Below are positions 56,216 to 64,000 of a stretch of 64,000 bases of DNA, in pieces. Numbering within the stretch: position 1 is the first letter of the stretch; each line of letters begins with the position of its first letter. Source of the stretch: Podocnemis expansa (lineage: Eukaryota; Chordata; Testudines; Podocnemididae). The stretch covers positions 49,386,534-49,450,533 of the forward strand of contig ML681994.1 of assembly GCA_007922195.1 (NCBI GenBank), given 5' to 3'. The notes under the pieces were generated by a model, which saw nothing but the letters and a program-made list of their open reading frames with translations, did no database searches and had not been told where the DNA came from. The position numbers and the translations under genes were made by a program.

Positions 56216-56310
56216 GACAGATGTTGTTTCAAAACAAGTTAAACCCCATTTGGGGTAGAAACAAACTTGTTTCGAAACCCTTGTTTCGAAACAAGGCATG
56301 TGAACGTGTT

Positions 56311-56352
56311 GAGGTCCCTTCCAGCCCTATGATTTGATTTGATTTGATTTGA
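56311..56352 (+). mobile_element. Tiny CR1 3'-end fragment with (ATTTG)n tail
   Basis: GAGGTCCCTTCCAGCCCTAT followed by four GATTT/ATTTG units. This is the CR1 3' tail, but with a pentamer instead of the usual octamer, and it lies inside the multi-hairpin element. Confidence 0.6.
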
Positions 56353-56425
56353 AACAACACTGGATCCTCAGCACCCTGGCCAGGGAACCCTCAGGACCTT
56401 GGCCAGGGTGCTGAGGGTTGTCCCT

Positions 56426-56825
56426 NNNNNNNNNNNNNNNNNNNNNNNNNNNNNNNNNNNNNNNNNNNNNNNNNNNNNNNNNNNNNNNNNNNNNNNNNNN
56501 NNNNNNNNNNNNNNNNNNNNNNNNNNNNNNNNNNNNNNNNNNNNNNNNNNNNNNNNNNNNNNNNNNNNNNNNNNNNNNNNNNNNNNNNNNNNNNNNNNNN
56601 NNNNNNNNNNNNNNNNNNNNNNNNNNNNNNNNNNNNNNNNNNNNNNNNNNNNNNNNNNNNNNNNNNNNNNNNNNNNNNNNNNNNNNNNNNNNNNNNNNNN
56701 NNNNNNNNNNNNNNNNNNNNNNNNNNNNNNNNNNNNNNNNNNNNNNNNNNNNNNNNNNNNNNNNNNNNNNNNNNNNNNNNNNNNNNNNNNNNNNNNNNNN
56801 NNNNNNNNNNNNNNNNNNNNNNNNN
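56426..56825. other. Assembly gap (400 N)
   Basis: Run of N inside the multi-hairpin element. The round length suggests an estimated or nominal size. Confidence 0.99.
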
Positions 56826-57086
56826 GCAGCCCCCTTTCTGGGGCTACAGGGTGAGCTGCCGCAGCGGTTCACCCCCAGGGGGCTGCAGCCTCCTGACACA
56901 GGTACCGAAATAGCAAGTTCACAGTGTGAACCTGCTATTTCGATTCCCACTTTTTTCCCCTTATTTCGAATTAACATTTTGTTAATTCGAAATAAGTTGT
57001 TCCGAAATAAGGGTTATTTCGATATACGGTTGTTTCGAAACAACCGTATCAAAATAACCCGCTGTGTGAGAACACAGCCCTAGTGA

Positions 57087-58442
57087 ATGGGGGAGGTGCC
57101 GGAGGACTGGAAAAAAGCAAATGTAGTGCCTATCTTCAAGAAAGGGAAAAAGGTGGATCCAGGGAATTACAGACCTATCAGCCTTACCTCAATCCCTAGA
57201 AAAATCATGGAGCAGGTTCTCAAAGAATCCATCCTGAAACACTTGGAGGAAAATAGAGTGATCAGGAACAGTCAGCATGGATTCACCAAGGGTAAATCAT
57301 GCCTGACCAACCTCATCGCCTTCTATGATGAGATGACTGGATTTGTGGATGCGAGAAGAGCCGTTGATGTGATATACCTCAAATTTAGCAAGGCTTTTGA
57401 TATGGTTTCCCATAGCATTCTCATCAGCAAGTTAAGGAAGTGTGGGTTGGATGTGTGGACTGTGAAGTGGATAGAGAACTGACTAGATCAACAGTTTCAG
57501 CGTGTAGGAATCAATGGCTCCATGTCTAGTTGACAACCAATAACGAGTGGTGTGCCCCAGGGGTCGGTCCTGGGGCTAGTTCTGTTCAAGATTTTCATTA
57601 ATGATCTGGATGATGGGATTTATTGCACACTCAGCAAGTTTGCGGATGACACCAAGCTGGGGGGAATGGTAGACACCCAGGAGGGCAGGGAGAAGATTCA
57701 GGATGACCTTGACAAATTGGAGCAGTGGGCTAATAGAAATCTCATGAGGTTCAACAAGGACAAGTGCAAAGTCGTGCACTTGGGACAGAAAAACCCCATG
57801 TACTGCTACAGGCTGGGGAGTGATCAGCTAATTAGCAGCACCGTAGAAAAGGACCTGGGGGTCCTGGTAGATTGGAAGCTGGATATGAGTCAGCAGTGTG
57901 CTCTTGCTGCTAGAAATGCCAATGGTATACTGGGCTGCATCAGAAGTAGTATTGCCAGCAGATTGACTCATGCTATCATTCCCCTCTATTCGGCACTGGT
58001 GAGGCCACATCTGGAATACTGTGTCCAGTTTTGGGCTCCCCACTACTAAAAGGACGTGGACAAATTAGAAAGAGTCCAGCGGAGGGCAACAAAAATGATC
58101 AAGGGGCTGGAGCACAAGCCCTGTGAAGAAAGACTGAAAGAACTAGGCTTATTTAGTCTGCAGAAGAGAAGACTGCGGGGGGATTTGATAGCAACCTTCA
58201 ACTACCTGAAGAGATGCTCCAAGGAGAATGGAGCTCAACCGTCCTCAGTTGTAACAGAGGATAGAACAAGGAGCAATGTTTTCAAGTTGCGGCTGAGGAG
58301 GTCGAGGCTGGATATTAGGAAAAACTTTCTTACTAGGAGGGTGGTAAAGCATTGAAATGGGCTACGTAGGGAGGTGCTGGAATCTCCGTCTTTGGAGATG
58401 TTTAAGGCCCGGCTGCATAAAACTTTAGCTGGAATAATTTAG
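57087..58442 (+). pseudogene. CR1 ORF2 C-terminal part: reverse transcriptase with four in-frame stops
   Basis: A single frame runs from VPEDWKKANVVPIFKKG through [57 protein letters not shown], the catalytic FADD (57639-57650), and WAPHY to the natural TAG at 58440-58442. It is broken only by TGA 57480-57482, TGA 57531-57533, TAA 58047-58049 and TGA 58353-58355, with no frameshift. Two or three of these stand where the family usually has Trp. The RT N-terminus is lost at the insertion. Confidence 0.88.
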
Positions 58443-58617
58443 TGGGAGTGGTCCTGCTTTTTCTGGCAAGGGGTTGGACTAGATGACCTCATGATGTCCC
58501 TTCCAGCCCTATGATTCTATGATTCTAAATCCCCCCCTTCAACTTGCTGACTCCTACTGATGACTCTCCAGTCTTCAAGAGGGCCCTTTGGGTGTGGACA
58601 GTGCTGCCACCTTCCAT

Positions 58618-60524
58618 CAGGGCCATCCCTAGGTGGATGCGGGGCCCTAGGTGAATCACCCTCTGCGGGGCCCCACATTCACCTCTCCCCCCAGCACTGG
58701 GGGTGGGGCCAGCCAGCTCAGGGGAGGGACAGGCCCCTGTGCCAGCTGTCCCATGCCAGGGAGCAGGCAAGCCAGCCAAAAGCAGCAGAACAGGAGTGCA
58801 GGGTCTGGTTTCTCAGTGGCCCTTAAGCCAGTGGTGGTTAAACTTTTTTCCTTGGGATGTAGCTCCAGACTGCTCTGCCAGGAAGTAACCCTCCACTGAA
58901 AAAAAGCAGCTGCCACCAGAAAATTGAACAGTGACCATGGCTGCAGGGTGGGAGGGGAGCAACTCTCATGGTTTTCATCCTTTCTCTTGAGGCTTCTACT
59001 GCATCTCTGAAACCTATACATCTAATCTGAGATCACCTACATGGAACATGCAGAAGGTGATCCCACATGCCATACACCTGTCTCAAATCAGAATGTATGT
59101 CAAGTCTCTAAAATTGCATATAGTAGCCTGGAGTGTGTGTATGGGAGGTCCTTGAGAATGGAGGGGCGGGGGGGAGGACAGGGTGGAGAAATAAGATGGA
59201 AGTGCTGAGACAGAGGAAGAAGAGACCCAATGCCAGGCTGGAAGGAAAGGTCCTGGAAGATCCTGTCTGCTGCTGAGCCTGTCCAAGTCCCTCTAGGTCT
59301 TGCTCCCTTCTCCACTGCCAAATCCCAGGAACTGAAGCAGCCCCTCTTGGTTACGGTTACCAGATACCAAAGAATAGAAAGGAGGACAGGGAAGTACAAA
59401 AAGGAGGACATTGGAGGACACATGGAGAAAAGGTAGTATTCATGTACTATTCCTCTATTTTTAGGGGGCCCTGGAATGCTTCACCCTAAAAATAGGGTGT
59501 TCCGGGGCATTCCAGCATACTTTAACCCCTGTAAGTAAAAAGTCCTGTATTTTTAAAATGCCTGCCGGATGGAGGACATGAAGGTAAAAAGGAGGACATG
59601 TCCTTCTTTTGCCTGACATCTGGTAACCCTACTCTGGGTTCCACTTTCACCTCTGCACTTCATCTGCTCCCTGAGTCTGCGTGAATTTCAACGAACACAC
59701 AATTCTCCACAATATTGTGATTGGAGGACTGTTAGCCCTCTCTGCTTGGTCTGGAGACCCCTGGCAGTATGCATAAGGCTGCAACACAATGGGGCTACCC
59801 ATTCCCCCCCCCCTTCAGTTTAGGACCTTGTTATAACTTCTGCTTCCAGTAGATCCATCCCTGGGTTGGATTATATTGTTACTTAGGCTTTCTAATTGTA
59901 GAAAAATTACCATACTTTGTAATACAGGCTCCTTACTAGAACAGTTTGCTTTTCTCTTCTCTTTTTAATTATCAGTCAAAAAAAAAATCTCTGGAGGTTT
60001 TATTAAAATCTACAAGTTATAACATCTGTTGTAAGCAAAGGAATTCCCAACCCACTGAAAAAAGAGGCAAGTCCTAATTTGCAAAAATAACTGCAATCCC
60101 CATATCTCAGAAATGGTGGAATAAGGTTGGTGGTCACAGTTTTTTCTTTTCTTCACTGGGTCTATTGATAAAAAACCACAAAGATTGCTTGCCAGTGACC
60201 TCAGTCCTTTTTATATGAATGAGAGAAGCCCAAAGAGATACTGACTCAGAGAGGAGGCATAGCGGTTGTTTGAACAACAATTAGCACCTCATTGTTAGTC
60301 CTAATGACTCATCTTTGTTGCAACCCTGATCTACTGCCTTAAGCAACTTTCGCCCCACTCCTCTAGCCTCACACTAGAACCAGCCCTGTGAACGTGGCTG
60401 CCGCTTTTGGCCAGCTCGCCCAGTCCCTGCCATCGGGGCTGGGCAGCGGTGCAGACCTGCGCCCCCCCCCAAAGCACGGGGTCCTAGGCAGCTGCCCCCT
60501 CACCCTACCCTAAGGACAGCCCTG
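58618..60524. mobile_element. Long composite hAT-like element with perfect 8-bp TSD
   Basis: Left CAGGGCCATCCCTAGGTGGA, right CCTAAGGACAGCCCTG. Identical CCTTCCAT flanks at 58610-58617 and 60525-60532. Nested pieces include CAGTGGTGGTTAAACTT at 58829 and a 'GGTTACCAGAT ... ATCTGGTAACC' element at about 59350-59630. The interior is GC-rich and non-coding. Confidence 0.8.
59350..59632. mobile_element. Nested element with GGTTACCAGAT inverted ends
   Basis: GGTTACCAGATACCAAAG at the left and GACATCTGGTAACCCTAC at the right. The interior repeats GGAGGACA several times and contains CTATTTTTAGGGGGCCCTGG and TACTTTAACCCCTG, shared with 44594-45232. Confidence 0.55.
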
Positions 60525-60532
60525 CCTTCCAT

Positions 60533-60640
60533 GGACTAAATTTCACTGGGTGAAATGTAATGGATTGAGTTAGACAGGTCAGACTAGAATGGTCTACTGG
60601 TCGTTTCGTTCTTAAACTCTAAATCTGCGATTGGAAGAGA
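60533..60640 (+). mobile_element. Old LINE 3'-end fragment
   Basis: CACTGGGTGAAATGTAATGG, GTCAGACTAGAATGGTCTAC and TGGTCGTTTCGTTCTTAAAC follow the order of a CR1/L3-type 3' end known from turtles (GGTCAGACTAGATGA ... ATGGTCCCTTCTGG). Low confidence. Confidence 0.4.
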
Positions 60641-61480
60641 GAGGAGAGGTGTGCCCAGAGAGTCCACCAGTTCCCACACACATCCAGAGCTGATCTCCCC
60701 ACACAGAGCAGGGGTGTCACTGCCTCAAGGAAAGGGTGGGGAACTGCACCCAGGCCCCATCCTCCCCCCCACCACTGCACCAGCCCCGCCCCAGGCCCTC
60801 GTCTAGTCCCTAGTCCAGGGCCGGGTACTGGATTGGGTTTTAGCCGCTGACAGCCAGTAGCCTGACCTGAGGTCCCTGGCCAGGGTCGGATCCTACTGCT
60901 GCCAGTGGCCTGGCCCTGGGTTCTCTAGTTGGACTTGGGGCTCGGCCCCCATGTGCCTGATATCAGAGATGTCCATGACACAGAGAGAAACTCTGAGATC
61001 TCCAGGCCACCACAGAAGTAAACAATATTAAGACATTCATAATGATTAAAGCTTTTCAAAAGCCTCAGTTGGTTTCTCTGCTGGCCTGGCACCTTCCTCC
61101 CACCTCACCTTCTTGCTTCCAGTTAATAAAGAATCACAGAAATTCCAATCCCTGCATTTACTGTAATCAGACACCTCTTTGCCTGGCTTGGGGCAGTTTT
61201 GGCCCCCACAGCTCGTCCCAGCAGCATTCAAAAGAGATACCCCTCACTACGCAGAATGAAAGTGAGTGTTGAAGTTCCTCTTTCTTTTCTCACTTCCCTG
61301 GCTGGTGGATGCTGGCTTTGGGTATGAGGGACTCTCCTTAGATATCTGAGACAGCCTGACCCAAAAGAACACCTCGGAGTTTCCGTCCCTCCCAGTCCTC
61401 TCACTGCAGGATCTCAGCATGTTCCCAAGGCACAGAAATGGAAGTACTTCACACCAGTGTATGAGAGTTATTGATCCTGA
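60641..61480. other. Intergenic, nothing recognised
   Basis: GC-richer sequence with several short ORFs on both strands but no recognisable protein or RNA. Confidence 0.5.
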
Positions 61481-61489
61481 TCTCACAGA

Positions 61490-61573
61490 AATGGCAAGTC
61501 AACAGCAGAGCTGCTAATATAACTTACATCTCGGGTCCACCAGCCCTGTGCTGTATCCATTAAACATACTGCC
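61490..61573 (+). mobile_element. MIR/CORE-SINE-like fragment
   Basis: AAGTCAACAGCAGAGCTGCT, then CTCGGGTCCACCAGCCC and GTGCTGTATCCATTAAACAT, ACTGCC: the order of the right half of MIR-type SINEs. Confidence 0.6.
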
Positions 61574-61778
61574 TGTGCCTGCCACAGCCTACAGCTTTCA
61601 CTCCACATTTGAGAATATCATGGTGCTTACTGAAAGCCCACTCCAGTCAATGAAAAGATTCACATGCACTTTGGATCGGGTTCATTACATAATCAATCCC
61701 CTGGGGTGAAATCCTGATCCATTGACTTCAGCGAAGCCAGGATGCCACCTCTGCAGTACAAACGTGTAACCCTCTAAA

Positions 61779-61945
61779 CTAGGGGGTCTCAAGCTCAAAT
61801 CACCATGAGGGCCGCATGAGGACTAGTACAGGGTCACATGAGGACTAGTACATTAGCCAGATGGTCACACCACTGAAACATTTTCATACAATGATATTGA
61901 AAATACTGGTAACAACAGTGGTGTTGCGGGCTGCAGGAAATACCT
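61779..61945 (+). mobile_element. Truncated hAT-like element, 'GGGTCTCAAACTCAA' family
   Basis: Left CTAGGGGGTCTCAAGCTCAA, then GGTCACACCACTGAAACAT and GCGGGCTGCAGGAAATACC. The right inverted end is missing. Contains a local duplication of ACATGAGGACTAGTACA. Same family as 4095-4280 and 53171-53379. Confidence 0.75.
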
Positions 61946-62057
61946 TAATTTAAACAAAATAAGTGCAGGTACAGTCCTTATTTTATTGGAGCTTTTTTAA
62001 ACTTGCCCCAAGATGTAAGTCAGGCTGAGGACATGTTTGGGTGTTGATATGCTAACT

Positions 62058-62794
62058 CAGGGGTGGCCAAACTTCTTAAACCTTCAAGAGCCCAATGAGG
62101 CTTATAGCCATATACTTCCACCTACTCCAAAATTAGTAAGTTTAAAATTCATTACACATTTTAATTTTGTCGTAAAAAGAAGGCAAATCCTACTAATGTC
62201 AGATTCTAATAATAACTTAAGGTTATGATGCAAACTAGGCCTATACAGTAAACAATCTATATTCTTCTTTGTATTTTTGTTTCTTATTATTCAATGTCAT
62301 GTTTAGAAGGACTTATAAAACACAATTTTATTTTAACAATGACTAAACCACATTAGGGCCTACAAAAAAATCTAAATAGGTTGCGCTTCTCTCTGCCATC
62401 CCCAATCATGCCACGCTTCTCCCTGCCATCTCTGACCCCTCCCTAACCCCGCGACCCTGAGACTGGCTCCCCTGGGCCGACCCCCACCCCCAGGGCCCCT
62501 TACCTGGTCACTCTGGCAGCTAAGCACAGGGTAGGGCTTACTCCCCTTGCTTTAAGCCTTGCCTGGGCTGAGCATCAAATATGGCTGTTCCAGAGGCTAG
62601 GCACAGGCTGGAGGTCCTTTCTCCCAGCATGCTTTGAGCATGCTCACTGCATGCTCAGGGTGGGAGATTTAAAAATCTTAGGCTGGGGCTTCTTTTTTCT
62701 CTCTGACCCACGTAAAAAGCGAGTTCTTTCGTGAGCTGCACTTTTGCATTCAAGAGCTGCATGTGGCTCCCAAGCTGTAGTTTGGCCATGCCTG
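62058..62794 (+). mobile_element. hAT-like element, 'CAGGGGTGGCCAAACT' family, without the LTR
   Basis: CAGGGGTGGCCAAACTTCTT and GTAGTTTGGCCATGCCTG are inverted ends. Flanks TGCTAACT (62050-62057) and TGCTAATT (62795-62802) match 7 of 8. It is the sister of 21952-22883 and keeps the intact LTR target site at about 62215-62226. Confidence 0.88.
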
Positions 62795-62802
62795 TGCTAA
62801 TT

Positions 62803-64000
62803 TATGAGTTTCCAGGTGCCTGAGCAGTGTTTGTTATGATTTTGCCACATATAGGTTTGTTCTGTTACTGATCTCAATAGGTCTTGTGGCATTACACTGT
62901 TCATGGTGTTATTTGTCATATACATGCATAGCATTCCTAGTACTGGTCCATCCATAGCAGACTGAAATGTGGATGCCGTGCCCTGATGTTAACAGCTGCA
63001 GCAAACAAACATTTTTACAATTACCCTTGCTCATACATGCTGCAGTGTTCTTAAAAAGCCTGACTTCATGCACCATGTCTAGACAGTAAGGGGTTCATAA
63101 TACCTGCACAGAGATAGGCAGCCTCATTGTGCTGACCATGTCCTCAGCTTCTTGCAGAAGTGGCCTTGTGTATGAGTACTTGTGACAGAGTACTACAGAA
63201 AGCACTCTTAGGTTCCCTCTCCTCACAGCTGATCCAGAAGCTGCTATGGTGGAGCCTTCTCCCATCCAGCTCCCAAATCCAGCCTCAGAGGGTCCGACCC
63301 TTGCTCCATATGGACTCCAGGGGTCTTCTCTCCGGGGGGGGTCCTGGAAAGTCCCAGTCAGAAGTGACTCTCAGCCAGTGTGGATGTCAGAGGGTTTATT
63401 AGCAATCCAGTTCGCACAGCAGCTAGGACAGTTGACTGTCAGATTAACCCAGAGGTACAGTAGCAAACCCCAAGCCAAGGAGGGTCATTCCCTGGAGGTC
63501 TTGCCTCTTCAACCCCCGTTTCCTTACTACCCTCTCTCCTTCCTATTCTTTTGTTCTCCCTCGTGAGCTAGGGAGTCCTGCCCCCTGGTTTCAACCAGCC
63601 ACAATCTGTGTGACTGGCAATGGTGTGTGTGTGTGTGTGTGTACGTACCAGGTAAGGTCTTCCTAAAAGCCCCTCTGCCTGCTAATGGTCTTTATAATAA
63701 TCACACACCTTGGGCCCCATCACCAGAATACAGGAACAGAAAAGAAGAGAAATTGGGGTATCACCCATTACATCCTAAACCAGTCCAAGAGAGCTTTCCC
63801 ACTTCATCATAGTACTAAATATGAAGGAGATCTCAACTGTGTGTTACTGTGTCCTTGTGCATTTGTACAAGTCTGCCGTTTACACAATGGTTATGGATCT
63901 GGGGCTTAGTTACATCAGACCATGATTCAGGAAGAAAGTTCCCTAAATGTGTAGGATTACAAGAGCATATGCTGGCATCAAACGAAAGGCGGCTTTTTTG
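62803..64000. other. Intergenic, no gene recognised
   Basis: A short (TG)n tract lies at 63623-63642. The C/T-rich stretch 63190-63600 looks repeat-derived, possibly LTR-like, but I cannot assign it or find its borders. Confidence 0.4.

Larger units (their letters stand above)
56221..57078. mobile_element. Compound multi-hairpin element built on TTCGAA palindromes, inserted in CR1
   Basis: Separate palindromes at 56226-56278 (15-bp arms, GTTTCAAAACAAGTT), 56279-56296 (perfect 18-bp CCTTGTTTCGAAACAAGG), 56906-56942 (arms with CGAAATAGCA), 56960-56996 (perfect 16-bp arms CTTATTTCGAATTAAC) and 57012-57059 (48 bp around TTGTTTCGAAACAA). The right end GCTGTGTGAGAACACAGCCC is itself a small hairpin resembling a hAT terminus (GGGCTGTGTTCTCACACAGC on the minus strand). 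It also contains an inverted pair CCTCAGCACCCTGGCCAGGG / CCTTGGCCAGGGTGCTGAGG and a 400-N gap. No reading frame of its own is visible. Confidence 0.7.
53500..58527 (+). mobile_element. Nearly full-length, inactivated CR1 LINE (interrupted)
   Basis: From 5' to 3': a GC-rich 5' leader (about 53500-53941) ending in the CR1-like AAGGCCTTAAAAGCCAGTGG; ORF1 (53942-55003); ORF2 endonuclease (55040 to about 56215); a foreign multi-hairpin insertion (56221-57078); ORF2 reverse transcriptase (57087-58442); a short 3' UTR with the tail GTCCCTTCCAGCCCTATGAT and two ATTCTATG-type octamers ending at 58527. About 130-170 codons between endonuclease and RT are missing. It could also be two CR1 copies joined at the insertion, but both halves are similarly little-diverged. 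Confidence 0.88.

Noticed and set aside
56327..57083. Long open frames of 150-220 codons across 56.4-57.0 kb
   Set aside because: They consist mainly of translated N from the assembly gap.
1..64000. CRISPR arrays, operons, ribosome binding sites, prophage
   Set aside because: The window is vertebrate nuclear DNA with spliced genes; no regularly spaced direct repeats or bacterial gene organisation are present.
1..64000. tRNA, rRNA or microRNA genes
   Set aside because: No tRNA with intact A and B boxes plus cloverleaf was found; the hairpins belong to repeat families, not to single-copy precursors.

Overview
This is a stretch of a vertebrate nuclear genome carrying one gene, NAP1L1 (nucleosome assembly protein 1-like 1), on the + strand, in a dense background of transposable elements. 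The splice pattern, CR1-clade LINEs with octamer 3' tails, many small hAT elements and a fold-back 'TTAGTCTA' repeat point to a sauropsid, most likely a turtle. The TTCGAA-rich hairpin repeat near 56.2-57.1 kb makes a softshell turtle my best guess, but that is recall, not proof.

Layout. 1-13,725 lies upstream of the start-codon exon and is most likely intron 1; it holds hAT relics, fold-back repeats, a (TG)n tract with a 10-N gap, and an old CR1 copy (10.5-13.5 kb) with a hAT element nested in its reverse transcriptase. 13,726-40,636 holds 14 coding exons of NAP1L1, all with AG/GT borders and compatible phases; the joined frame is 393 codons plus stop. 40,637 to about 41.7 kb is 3' UTR with three AATAAA signals. 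From there to 64,000 I see no further host gene. That flank holds an antisense old LINE (45.3-47.1 kb), a decayed Myb/SANT-like gene (48.2-48.7 kb), two hAT elements inserted end to end (53.0-53.4 kb), a nearly full-length dead CR1 (53.5-58.5 kb) interrupted by a multi-hairpin element with a 400-N gap, and several more hAT elements.

The more unusual observations concern the mobile DNA. (1) About a dozen hAT-like elements carry 8-bp target duplications of the form nnnTAnnn. In two places a second element has inserted exactly next to another, sharing its duplicated CTCTAGAC target. (2) A fold-back repeat family shows 8-13 bp target duplications, unlike hAT elements and more like a retroposon. 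(3) A compound element is built of at least five separate TTCGAA-centred palindromes. (4) A 480-bp solo LTR sits inside a hAT element whose sister copy, elsewhere in the window, preserves the empty site.
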